Source: Lachnospiraceae bacterium (GTDB lineage Bacteria > Bacillota > Clostridia > Lachnospirales > Lachnospiraceae). Taken from it: DNA of 9,509 nt. Under the pieces are notes generated by a model. That model did not search any database, was not told the origin of the DNA, and saw nothing but the letters and a program-made list of their open reading frames with translations. A program made the position numbers and the translations under genes. The stretch spans positions 1 through 9,509 of the forward strand of contig CAAGSD010000016.1 of NCBI GenBank assembly GCA_900772845.1, written 5' to 3'. Of this stretch, positions 1-6,859 are shown in pieces (position 1 is the stretch's first letter; each line of letters begins with the position of its first letter).

Positions 1-42
1 CTTTACAATTTGCTTCTTAAATTCGAAACTGTATTTTGCCAT
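1..42 (-). CDS. IS3-family transposase OrfA, first 14 residues only
   Basis: The start codon is at 42-40 and the visible protein is MAKYSFEFKKQIVK, the typical opening of the helix-turn-helix OrfA of IS150-type elements, which binds the IS ends. The rest lies outside the window. A GGAGG ribosome site (54-58) lies 11 bases upstream of the ATG. In this family OrfA is normally joined to the DDE-domain OrfB by programmed -1 frameshifting; that part cannot be seen here. Transposase identity rests on 14 residues plus the adjacent inverted-repeat end, which support each other. Confidence 0.75.
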   Translation of the reverse strand, partial: MAKYSFEFKKQIVK

Positions 43-47
43 AAAAA

Positions 48-96
48 TACCGACCTCCAATCGTTAGATTTTGGGTCTAACAATTAGGGGTCGGTA
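48..96 (-). promoter_or_regulatory. Long hairpin spanning the IS tip and the transposase ribosome site
   Basis: On the minus strand UACCGACC (96-89) is perfectly complementary to GGUCGGUA (55-48). Inside it, after one mismatch, six more pairs including G-U follow, and then GUUAGA (81-76) pairs with UCUAAC (68-63) around a 7-base loop. The stem is about 20 pairs and buries the GGAGG at 54-58. An RNA starting outside the IS would contain both arms and hide the ribosome site. An RNA starting inside the IS would lack the outer arm. IS elements such as IS10 are known to block translation from read-in transcripts this way; applying it here is inference. Confidence 0.55.
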
Positions 97-98
97 CA

Positions 99-247
99 CG
101 ACCAAGGAATAGGTTGCTTTCTTGATTTATAACCGAAAACTTTGGTGAACCGTTGCTGTACGGTAACACTCTTTTCTTTTATTATCTTAACACTCTCTTT
201 TGATTTCGTCAACAAAATTCCCCGTTTTCCCCACTTTCACCCCAGCC
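99..247. other. Intergenic stretch of unclear origin between the IS tip and the broken PBP
   Basis: I see no gene here. On the minus strand the PBP frame ends six residues after its last family-like codon (about 266). In the neighbouring frame a short run ends in LRLG and a stop, which could be the tail of an unrelated gene joined out of frame. The rest is AT-rich and holds a promoter-like sequence (184-212), three phased G-runs (220-244), and two copies of the 9-mer taacactct (164-172 and 188-196). It also has a small inverted repeat, accgt/acggt (149-153 and 160-164). No PBP C-terminus (KTG motif region) is found in any frame. Confidence 0.6.
184..212 (-). promoter_or_regulatory. Sigma-70-type promoter reading toward the IS
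   Basis: TTGACG (212-207) and TAAGAT (189-184) are separated by exactly 17 bases on the minus strand, giving five of six matches to the -35 and four of six to the -10 consensus. Its natural target gene is not visible, because transcription would run straight into the IS tip at 98. That makes it a plausible source of the read-in transcripts that the hairpin at 48-96 would silence. Three 10-bp-phased G-runs lie just upstream of the -35 box. Confidence 0.45.
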
Positions 248-1396
248 TCAGATCCAGACCCTCTGGTTACAACTATTCTCCATGCACTGCACAAAAGTCT
301 GGCTGCCATGCCCGGCAATCTTGTGACAACGGATCCTGCGGTCATCCACGATGATAAATCCCGGACAGGAGAATGTGCTTTCCGGGGTCACCACTCCCGC
401 CTCCAGTCCCGCAGCGGCCGTGATGATCTTAAAGGTGGATCCCGGTTCGTAGGTATCGTTGATGCAGCCGTTGCGCCACATGGCATTCAGCTTTTCCTGC
501 TTCTGTTCTGCCGTCAGTGAAGCCGGATCCACAGTTACGACACTGCCATCGTCTTTCGCTTCGGTCAGCTCCGGCAGAGTATAAGGGGCGTTCAGATCAA
601 ACTCTGGATAGTTCACCATGGCCAGGATCTCACCATTCTGTGGATTCATAGCCACGATATAAACACTGTCCGCCTCCTTGGTGGCACAAGCCTGTGCCGC
701 CAGCTGCGTAGCATACTCCTGAATGTTCCGGTCGATACTGATGCGAAGATCCATCCCCGGCACCGGTTCCACCCGCCGCTCTCCTGCCGTATCTACCTCA
801 ATACCCTTGGCATCCGTGATCGTCAGGATCATTCCCGGATCCCCCTGCAGGATTTCTTCATATACCACTTCCAGTCCGATGATCCCCTGATTGTCTCCTC
901 CGGTAAACCCCAGTACTTTGCTGGCCAGATCCCCGTAGGGATAATAACGCTTGTAATCTTCGTCCACCTTTACACCCGCCAGATCATATTCCCGGATCCT
1001 GTCTCCCACGGTCTTATCCACGTTGCTTTTGACCCGCTCAATGGAGGAATATTTTTCTACCCGCTTTCTGGCCTCTTCCTCGGAGATTCCCAGTTCCTTT
1101 ACCAGCATGGCGATTACCTGCTCCGGTTCCTCAATCTGATTGTGGATCACCGATACGGTACAGACAGTCTTGTTATCCGCCAGCACCACGCCGTTCCGAT
1201 CCAGGATCCGCCCCCTCGCAGCCTTGATGCTACGCTCTCTTTCATGCAGCCTCGTGGCTGCTTCCTCATAATATTCCGCCCTCCATACCATCAGATACAG
1301 AAGCCTTCCCAGCAATCCGCAGAGCACTGCCGCACATACGAAAAATATTGTCATGATCTTCTTTCTGTGAAAGAAACGATTCTGATGATCCGACAT
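248..1396 (-). pseudogene. Class B penicillin-binding protein, truncated after the SxN motif (SpoVD/FtsI-like)
   Basis: This is a 382-residue N-terminal part of a high-molecular-weight class B PBP, a membrane-anchored transpeptidase that cross-links peptidoglycan. It has a short cytoplasmic tail, one membrane segment (about 15-37), the RGRILDRNG motif of the PBP dimerisation domain (61-69), and the start of the transpeptidase domain with the active-site serine in STFK (320-323) and SxN as SCN (375-377). Right after SCN the sequence leaves the family and ends with QRVWI and a stop. The KTG motif and any PASTA domains are missing, so transpeptidase activity is very unlikely. The break falls at about 266. 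A tandem second PBP followed by mraY would fit clostridial dcw clusters; here the cluster is severed. The start ATG directly abuts a terminator U-tract, and its ribosome site (GUGAGG) lies in that terminator's stem. An ATG at residue 15 is possible but has no better ribosome site. Confidence 0.85.
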
Positions 1397-1448
1397 AAAA
1401 AAACCTCACAACAAGAGCTTTTTACATTTTATTGCTCTTGCTGTGAGG
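1397..1448 (-). terminator. Intrinsic terminator between the two PBP genes
   Basis: On the minus strand CCTCACAGCAAGAGC (1448-1434) pairs with GCTCTTGTTGTGAGG (1418-1404) over 15 positions with a single G-U pair and a 15-base loop, followed by seven Ts (1403-1397). It begins 20 bases after the stop of the upstream PBP. The last T touches the ATG of the next PBP at 1396, so the 3' arm also contains that gene's only candidate ribosome site. It could end the mraZ operon or act as an attenuator for whatever once followed. Confidence 0.9.
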
Positions 1449-1468
1449 CTATTCGTCAGATTACCTTA

Positions 1469-3730
1469 CTATTCATTCCGCTGGTTCAGGAGATTATTGT
1501 TAACCGGGCTGTCTCCCAGGGAATCATTGCCGCCGACATCAGCTCCCGTGACAGGATCGATCAGCCCACCGTCAATAGGGCTTACCAGATAACCGGTGGC
1601 CGGATCCACAGGATAATTTTTCCAATCCTCGGAAGGCGTTGAATCATCACCTCCCTGACCGTCGCCGGTTCCATCTCCACTGCCAGTCTGATCGTCTCCG
1701 GTCTGTCCATCGCCGGTTCCGTCACCATTATTCTGATCTTCACCGTCCTCGGGCTTCTGGGTATACTGATTGGTGATCTCGATCTGTTTTTCTGCCAGCT
1801 CCTGGATCTCCTTCTCAGACAGCTCTTCCGTCATGAAAATATTCAGGTACGGCAGTACTTCTGTCAGTACATTTCTTACGATCCCTGTAGCGAACTTCGC
1901 ATCATCCTGCGGTGATGCATTGGCACGATCCACGACCACATAGATAGCGATCTGGGGATCATCTGCCGGTGCATATCCCATAAAGGATACGACATACTCA
2001 CCGTTTTTACGGGGAATGGTCTCTGCGGTACCGGTCTTGCCGCCGATGGCATAGCCTGCAGGTCTTGCAGTTCTACCGGTTCTGCGGTCGCCACCCTCTT
2101 CCATTACGGTAGCCCGGCAGTACTGTCTGATCTTCGCCGAGGTACTCTCGGAAATGGTCTGGCGCAGTACTCTTGGTTCGATGTTTTCCACTGTTGCGCC
2201 GCTGGAATTGGTGATCTTATCCACCATGTGCGGTTCATAATAATAACCGCCGTTGATCAGGGAACAAAATCCCGTGATCATCTGGATCATTGTTACATTG
2301 AAATTCTGTCCGAAACTGTTAGTAGCCAGATCAGCACTTCCCATCTGATCTACCGGGAACAGGAGGCTTGCAGTTCTCGCCTCTCCTGCCAGGTCCACGT
2401 TGGTCTTTAATCCAAAGTTAAAGGTCTGCTGGAATTTGGCAAATTCCTCTTTTCCCATGGTGGCTGCAATCTTCATTAAAGCTACGTTGCAGGACCAGGC
2501 AATAGAATCCTGTACTGACACATCTCCTTCTCCGCCGGAACGGTAGCTGTGACATTTGATCTTATGACCGCCGACTTCCAGATATCCGTTACACTGATAG
2601 TGCTCATTGCCGGTAATAGCGCCGCTCTCCAGTGCTGCCGCTACGGTAAAAGGCTTCGCCGTGGAACCCGGTTCGTAAGTGGTAGAAATGCAATAATTTT
2701 TCCACAGGTAGTTCAGGTTATCCAACAATTCATCATCCGTTAAGGCATCAATGTCTTCCTGCGTAAAATAGGTATCTGTCTTAGTCAAGACATCATAACC
2801 ACTGGCATTGGTCACCATCTCAATTTTGCGGGCTCCTAAAAGTGCATCAGTATTTCGTGTATCGTTCAGGTCATAAGTAGGATAGCTGGCCATGGCCTTA
2901 ATATTGCCGGTATTGACTTCCATGATGATGCAGCCCACATTTTCCGCACCGTTGCCGGGATGTACCGCATCCTTATGTTCCTCGTTAAACTGCTTCAGAT
3001 ATTTCTCCACAATACCCTGGATATTGGCATCAATGGTACTGTGTATCGTGCTGCCGTCCACCGCCGGCTTGATCGTACGCTCCAGATTAGCATCATCATT
3101 CAGATAACCATACTCTCTTCCGGTGGTTCCGTTCAGCACATCATTGTAATACTCTTCCAGTCCGTACTGTCCTTCGTTGTCCGATCTGGAGAATCCGATC
3201 ACATCCGCTGCCAGGGAACCGTTTGGATACACTCTCTTGTACTCTTCCTGGAACCATACACCTTTGATTTTACTGTTTTCCAATGCCGCTGCCTGGAACC
3301 CGCTGATCTGATCATAGGTCAGTCTTCTCAGGGGAACATACCAGGAAGAATCGGGATGGCTGGTCACATACTGTCTCACTGCCGTCATATCCAGGTCTGG
3401 AAAATTCGCTGACAAAGCTTCCAGGGTAGGCTCCAGATAGTCGTCACGATCCAGCATAACATAGGAGTCGATAACCAGATTATATACCTTCTCGCTGACA
3501 GCCAGTTTCGTTCCTTTCGCATCTACAATATCTCCGCGGCGGAACGGCAGCGTTACAGAATCATATTTCTGCTGTGACAATACCTGTTTTTCATAGGTAG
3601 CACCGTCAGCCTTCACGATCCAGGACAGGCGGACGGACAGCAGAATAAATGCCAGTATGATAAATGCATACAGGCATAACAGTTTTTTCTGCATTTTTAC
3701 GGAAAATTTCTTTGGTTTCTGTTCCTTCAC
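1469..3730 (-). CDS. ftsI: Class B penicillin-binding protein of the dcw cluster (FtsI/PBP2B-like)
   Basis: A complete septal-type transpeptidase of 753 residues. A membrane anchor (about 17-36) follows a basic cytoplasmic tail. The dimerisation domain begins with the FRRGDIVDAKG region (63-73). The transpeptidase domain has all three catalytic motifs: STAK (356-359), SCN (413-415) and KTGT (565-568). After about residue 635 comes a charged helical stretch, then a Gly/Asp-rich linker (660-700) with GDGTGDGQ-type repeats, and a tail containing DPATGYLVSP and DPVTGADVGG. There are no PASTA domains. It starts with GTG, supported by GGGAGG nine bases upstream, 19 bases after ftsL. By family it cross-links septal peptidoglycan with FtsW and FtsL/DivIC partners. 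It is the last intact gene of the mraZ operon before the terminator at 1397-1448. The exact name (ftsI, pbpB) is by position and domain content. Confidence 0.92.
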   Translation of the reverse strand: MKEQKPKKFSVKMQKKLLCLYAFIILAFILLSVRLSWIVKADGATYEKQVLSQQKYDSVTLPFRRGDIVDAKGTKLAVSEKVYNLVIDSYVMLDRDDYLEPTLEALSANFPDLDMTAVRQYVTSHPDSSWYVPLRRLTYDQISGFQAAALENSKIKGVWFQEEYKRVYPNGSLAADVIGFSRSDNEGQYGLEEYYNDVLNGTTGREYGYLNDDANLERTIKPAVDGSTIHSTIDANIQGIVEKYLKQFNEEHKDAVHPGNGAENVGCIIMEVNTGNIKAMASYPTYDLNDTRNTDALLGARKIEMVTNASGYDVLTKTDTYFTQEDIDALTDDELLDNLNYLWKNYCISTTYEPGSTAKPFTVAAALESGAITGNEHYQCNGYLEVGGHKIKCHSYRSGGEGDVSVQDSIAWSCNVALMKIAATMGKEEFAKFQQTFNFGLKTNVDLAGEARTASLLFPVDQMGSADLATNSFGQNFNVTMIQMITGFCSLINGGYYYEPHMVDKITNSSGATVENIEPRVLRQTISESTSAKIRQYCRATVMEEGGDRRTGRTARPAGYAIGGKTGTAETIPRKNGEYVVSFMGYAPADDPQIAIYVVVDRANASPQDDAKFATGIVRNVLTEVLPYLNIFMTEELSEKEIQELAEKQIEITNQYTQKPEDGEDQNNGDGTGDGQTGDDQTGSGDGTGDGQGGDDSTPSEDWKNYPVDPATGYLVSPIDGGLIDPVTGADVGGNDSLGDSPVNNNLLNQRNE

Positions 3731-3749
3731 ACTTCAAGGCCTCCCGGGC

Positions 3750-4205
3750 TTAATTCTGGCTGTTATCAACCTGACGCATATAATCATTGCTGATGCTTTC
3801 GTAAGCAATTACCTGTCCCTCGGCAGCGTAGGTCATTCCCAGCTCACCAATGGCAATTTTCTTGATCTCTTCCAGATTGATATTGCTGGTGATCCGGCTG
3901 TACTCTTCGTCATTGGACAGCTTCAGAGAGTTCAGTTCGCTCTCCATTCTGGATACCTGTGTGATCTTCGTGGTAAGTTCTGACTGCATCTGGATATAGT
4001 TCACCAGAAAGAATGCACAGGCAATCAGTGCTCCCATCAGAAAAGTCACATAGCCGATGCTCATATGCCGTGCTTTTTCTCTGTTTTTTCTCGTCTCATG
4101 AGAAATCTGTCTCCGGGGCTCCTCCATCTGCCTGCGGATCTGTAAATCTCTTGCTGTATTATCATATATGTAAGGAGTATTGCTTACTCTTCTTCTCTGT
4201 GCCAT
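3750..4205 (-). CDS. ftsL: FtsL/DivIC-like septum-forming membrane protein
   Basis: A 151-residue bitopic protein. A strongly basic N-terminal cytoplasmic region (1-48) is followed by one membrane helix (about 49-70), then a predicted coiled coil (about 71-105, rich in Q, E, L and S) and a short extracellular tail with the NLEEIKKIA segment typical of the FtsL/DivIC fold. The family links the division transpeptidase to the divisome. Sequence conservation is low, so the assignment relies on topology and on its place between rsmH and the class B PBP. I chose ATG at 4205 because AGGGGAG lies seven bases upstream; a GTG 21 bases earlier stays open but has no good ribosome site. It lies 33 bases after rsmH and 19 bases before the PBP, so co-transcription is likely. 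Confidence 0.87.
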   Translation of the reverse strand: MAQRRRVSNTPYIYDNTARDLQIRRQMEEPRRQISHETRKNREKARHMSIGYVTFLMGALIACAFFLVNYIQMQSELTTKITQVSRMESELNSLKLSNDEEYSRITSNINLEEIKKIAIGELGMTYAAEGQVIAYESISNDYMRQVDNSQN

Positions 4206-4238
4206 ACTCTTTCTCCCCTCTTTCACTGTTAAAGTCTT

Positions 4239-5168
4239 TTATTTCTTCTCAAATACCCTCAGCTTTGCACTCTTGGATCTGCTGTTTACTTCCAGTTCTT
4301 CCGCACTGGGAAGAATGGGTTTTCTCGTGATCACCTTTCCTTTGGAGACCTTACCGCATACGCACACCGGAAATTCCGGTGGGCAGGTGCAGGGATTCTC
4401 ATTCCTGCGGAACGCATTCTTCACGATCCGGTCCTCCAGGGAATGGAAAGTAATAATGCAGAACCTTCCGCCGGGATGTAACAGATCGATCAGCTCGTCC
4501 AGCGCCTTTTTCAGTACTTCCAGTTCCTGATTACATTCGATACGGATCGCCTGGAAAGTCTGTTTCGAAGGATGTCCGTTCTGCCGCATCTTCGCCGGAA
4601 CCGCGGCTTTGATGATCTCATTTAATTCAAAGGTGGTCTCAATGGGCTTGTCCGCCCTGTTTTTCACAATGTGTTTCGCTATATTCTTGGCAAAAGGATC
4701 CTCGCCGTAATCCCTGATAATGTGATACAGCTCCATCTCGGAATAATTGTTTACGATATCTCTCGCTGTCAGAGTCTGTCTGCGATCCATCCGCATGTCC
4801 AACGGAGCATCAAACCGATAGGAAAATCCTCTGTCTTCCGTATCCAGTTGATAGGAAGATACGCCCAGATCCAACACGATGCCGTCCACTCCGGTAACAC
4901 CGTATTCTCTAAGGGCCTCCACTGCATTCACATAATTGTTGCGGATCACGGTCACCTTATCTCCAAAGGGCTGTAATCTCGCAGATGCTGCCGCAATGGC
5001 CGCATCATCCTGATCAATGCCGTAAAAGTGTCCGTTCTGCAGGTGGCTGCACACTTCATAGGCATGTCCTCCGCCACCTAAAGTTCCGTCCACATAGATG
5101 CCATCCGGATTAATATTCAGTTGTTCGATGGTCTCATGCAGCATCACAGAATAATGATTAAATTCCAC
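4239..5168 (-). CDS. rsmH: 16S rRNA (cytosine(1402)-N(4))-methyltransferase RsmH (MraW)
   Basis: RsmH uses S-adenosylmethionine to methylate N4 of C1402 in the decoding centre of 16S rRNA. Numbered from the GTG start, the SAM-binding DGTLGGGGHA is at about 27-36, the acidic GID at 50-52, DLGVSS at 100-105, the family signature HPSKQTFQAIRI at about 199-210 and ITFHSLEDR at 239-247. The C-terminus has a Cys-rich CTCPPEFPVCVCGK segment, common in Firmicutes, and ends in the usual basic RSKSAKLRV. The total is 309 residues, the normal size. I prefer GTG at 5168 because AAAGGA lies eight bases upstream. The ATG at 5177 also opens the frame but has its AGG directly against it. It lies 35 bases downstream of mraZ in one operon. 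Confidence 0.95.
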   Translation of the reverse strand: MEFNHYSVMLHETIEQLNINPDGIYVDGTLGGGGHAYEVCSHLQNGHFYGIDQDDAAIAAASARLQPFGDKVTVIRNNYVNAVEALREYGVTGVDGIVLDLGVSSYQLDTEDRGFSYRFDAPLDMRMDRRQTLTARDIVNNYSEMELYHIIRDYGEDPFAKNIAKHIVKNRADKPIETTFELNEIIKAAVPAKMRQNGHPSKQTFQAIRIECNQELEVLKKALDELIDLLHPGGRFCIITFHSLEDRIVKNAFRRNENPCTCPPEFPVCVCGKVSKGKVITRKPILPSAEELEVNSRSKSAKLRVFEKK

Positions 5169-5203
5169 GACGGTCATCCTTTCTCAGTCACACTTCTCAT
5201 GCG

Positions 5204-5635
5204 TTAAATGGTCAGTCCCAGTCCTTCCATGGCGCTGGTGATCTCATCCATATCGGCATCGGAGTTCATATTCTCCCACTTATCCTTGCTCCAGATCTCC
5301 ACACGGCTGCCGACTCCGACTAATACTACATCTTTTTCCAGTCCGGCGAACTCTCGCAAGTGTGCCGGCAACAGGATTCTTCCCTGCTTGTCCACTTCTA
5401 CCGTAGCCGCACCGGCCAGAAAGAAACGGGCAAATTGTCTTGCTTCTTTATTGATCAGAGGTAATGAGGTCAGCTTCTGTTCAAAAGCGTTCCAGTCATC
5501 GTTGGCATACACAAATAAGCAGCCATCCATTCCCTTGGAAATCACAAATTCCTCACCTAAGACTTCTCGGAATTTCGCCGGAATGATCAACCTGCCTTTC
5601 GTATCTAACGTATGGTTGTACTCGCTCATAAACAT
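5204..5635 (-). CDS. mraZ: MraZ, DNA-binding regulator of the dcw operon
   Basis: MraZ is a ring-forming transcription factor with two SpoVT/AbrB-like beta-barrel domains that binds short repeats in front of its own operon. Both copies are visible: DTKGRLIIPAKFRE (about 11-24) and DKQGRILLPAHLREFAGL (about 82-99). I start at ATG 5635, giving MFMSEYNHTL, the standard beginning, and 143 residues, the usual length. GGTGGTGAG lies upstream at suitable spacing. An ATG 15 bases earlier (5650) is open but has weaker ribosome-site support. It is the first gene of the operon, with about 100 bases of leader carrying four MraZ boxes, so self-regulation is expected. Confidence 0.96.
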   Translation of the reverse strand: MFMSEYNHTLDTKGRLIIPAKFREVLGEEFVISKGMDGCLFVYANDDWNAFEQKLTSLPLINKEARQFARFFLAGAATVEVDKQGRILLPAHLREFAGLEKDVVLVGVGSRVEIWSKDKWENMNSDADMDEITSAMEGLGLTI

Positions 5636-5699
5636 CGCACTCACCACCATTCATCCAAAAGGGGACTGCCACGAAAAGGAGGTCTTTTTCTAAAAATCT

Positions 5700-5734
5700 A
5701 CCACTTTGTGACACTTGCCTCCACTTTCTCCCAC
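5700..5734 (-). promoter_or_regulatory. MraZ operator: four 10-bp-phased GTGGN boxes
   Basis: On the minus strand the boxes read GTGGG (5734-5730), GTGGA (5724-5720), GTGTC (5714-5710) and GTGGT (5704-5700). Each starts exactly 10 bases after the last, and three of the four are preceded by AAA (the third by CAA). This matches the known MraZ binding pattern of repeated TGGG/AAAGTGG motifs with 5-base spacers. They lie just downstream of the -10 box, at about the start site and into the leader, so bound MraZ would sit in the path of the polymerase. The third box is the weakest. Confidence 0.88.
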
Positions 5735-5744
5735 TTTTATTATG

Positions 5745-5773
5745 ATTTTATACTAAAATAGGGGATTTTACAA
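5745..5773 (-). promoter_or_regulatory. Promoter of the mraZ operon
   Basis: TTGTAA (5773-5768) and TAAAAT (5750-5745) are separated by 17 bases on the minus strand. The -10 matches five of six consensus bases and the surroundings are AT-rich. Transcription would start near 5738, just before the MraZ boxes. An alternative pair a few bases upstream (TTGATT, 17 bases, TATTTT) is also possible. Confidence 0.65.
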
Positions 5774-5808
5774 GAGAAATCAAGTGGCTTTTTTCGACAC
5801 TGTAACGC

Positions 5809-5843
5809 AAAAAAGCGCCCTGTCTTATGACAAAAGCGCTTTT
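5809..5843 (-). terminator. Intrinsic terminator just upstream of the mraZ promoter
   Basis: On the minus strand AAAAGCGC (5843-5836) pairs with GCGCTTTT (5818-5811). An inner TGTC/GACA helix (5832-5829 and 5824-5821) closes a four-base loop, and six Ts (5814-5809) follow. It lies second in line behind lgt and about 40 bases before the mraZ -35 box, so it insulates the dcw operon from upstream transcription. Confidence 0.8.
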
Positions 5844-5860
5844 CACCACTATATCTGGTA

Positions 5861-5905
5861 TAAAAAACAAGAGCAAAAACAATATCTATGTATTTGCTCT
5901 TGTTT
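5861..5905 (-). terminator. Intrinsic terminator of lgt
   Basis: On the minus strand AAACAAGAGCAAA (5905-5893) pairs perfectly with TTTGCTCTTGTTT (5877-5865) around a 15-base loop, and the T-run continues to 5862. It lies about 58 bases after the lgt stop. The core CAAGAGC/GCTCTTG is the same as in the terminator at 1397-1448. Confidence 0.82.
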
Positions 5906-5962
5906 CGTTATTCTTAATAATTTTTTAAAGAAATTTAATTTTCTTCAAATATTCAGCAATGG

Positions 5963-6841
5963 TTACTTACTTTTTTCCACCTTCGGCTGCTTTTTCAGAC
6001 GAATGCGTACCACAACGTCCATTACCACTGCAAAAATCACCATGCACAGAGATAATACCTGAGATACTGCAAGAGTCGTACCCGGAATAAACAGAGTGTC
6101 GGTACGGATTCCTTCGATCCAGAATCTCCCCAGTCCGTAGCCCCCGAAGTACAGCAGACAGATCTCTCCATCGAACTTCTTGTACTTGCGGTACACCAGC
6201 ATAAGGATCAGGATCATCAGGTTCCACAGGCTCTCGTAGAGGAAAGTGGGGTGTACCTGAATGTAATTGGTCCCCTCGATCATGTGGGCTGCTACATTCT
6301 CGGAAATATCCCGGCTGCGCACAGCCTCAATAGGAAGCCGCATGGCCAGAAAATTGTCCGTATATTCCCCGAATACTTCACGGTTCATGAAATTGCCCCA
6401 GCGGCCGATGACCTGTCCCAGAATCAGTCCCGGCACACACAGATCTCCCAGCCGGAACGGGTTGATCTTCTTGATCCTGCAATAAATGAACAATGTCAGA
6501 AATGCTCCGATCACACCACCGTAAATTGCCATACCACCGTTACGGGTATTGAAGATGCTTAACAGATTGTCCTTGTAATAGTCCCAGGCAAATACCACAT
6601 AATAGATTCTGGCACCGATCACGGAAAAGATCACGGCATAAATGGCGAAATCCCAGATCATATCCGGATTTTCTCCGGTCACCTTTGCCTCATGCACCGC
6701 CATCAGAATGCCCGCCAGAACTCCGATGCCGATGATCAAACCGTAAAAGGCGATCTCGAAACCGAATACGGTAAAGCTTCTGGGAACATTTTCCAGGTAA
6801 ATGCCTAAATGGGGAAATGCAATATCTCCTGCATTCATCAT
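5963..6841 (-). CDS. lgt: Prolipoprotein diacylglyceryl transferase Lgt
   Basis: Lgt moves a diacylglyceryl group from phosphatidylglycerol to the lipobox cysteine of prolipoproteins in the plasma membrane, the first step of lipoprotein maturation. The protein (292 residues from ATG 6841) has about seven hydrophobic segments. It carries the Lgt signature GQVIGRWGNFMNREVFG (about 142-158) with the conserved Arg (147), GGMAIYGG (about 102-109), HPTFLYES (197-204), and the second conserved Arg in IEGIRTD (about 246). Length is normal. The frame stays open for 102 more bases upstream (to 6943), but that stretch encodes a Cys/Arg-rich peptide foreign to the family and overlaps a hairpin-rich spacer. 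AGGAAAGGA, about 10 bases before the ATG pair at 6841/6838, fixes the real start. Two terminators follow it. Confidence 0.94.
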   Translation of the reverse strand: MMNAGDIAFPHLGIYLENVPRSFTVFGFEIAFYGLIIGIGVLAGILMAVHEAKVTGENPDMIWDFAIYAVIFSVIGARIYYVVFAWDYYKDNLLSIFNTRNGGMAIYGGVIGAFLTLFIYCRIKKINPFRLGDLCVPGLILGQVIGRWGNFMNREVFGEYTDNFLAMRLPIEAVRSRDISENVAAHMIEGTNYIQVHPTFLYESLWNLMILILMLVYRKYKKFDGEICLLYFGGYGLGRFWIEGIRTDTLFIPGTTLAVSQVLSLCMVIFAVVMDVVVRIRLKKQPKVEKSK

Positions 6842-6859
6842 AGTATCTATTTCCTTTCC

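Larger units (their letters stand above)
1..98 (-). mobile_element. End of an IS3-family (IS150-like) insertion sequence, cut by the window edge
   Basis: Read on the minus strand, the element begins at position 98 with TGTACCGACCCC, has a 5'-TG tip, and leads within about 55 bases to a transposase start codon at 42. This end resembles the terminal inverted repeats of the IS150 subgroup of IS3 as I remember them, and the encoded N-terminus fits the same group. Only the left (orfA-proximal) end is present, so the other inverted repeat, orfB and the target duplication cannot be checked. The bases just outside the tip are 99-102 (cgac), which would be one copy of a 3-4 bp duplication if it exists. 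Confidence 0.8.

Noticed and set aside
254..266. Small palindrome ccaga-ccc-tctgg at the PBP break as a recombination site
   Set aside because: It has only five paired bases and no second copy in the window; too weak to support a site.
1142..1642. Plus-strand open frame of 166 codons, and similar plus-strand frames elsewhere
   Set aside because: They are antisense to well-supported genes, have no recognisable domains and no convincing ribosome sites.
5675..5685. Perfect AAAAGGAGG on the plus strand near the mraZ leader as a ribosome site
   Set aside because: No start codon or open frame follows on the plus strand at a usable distance.
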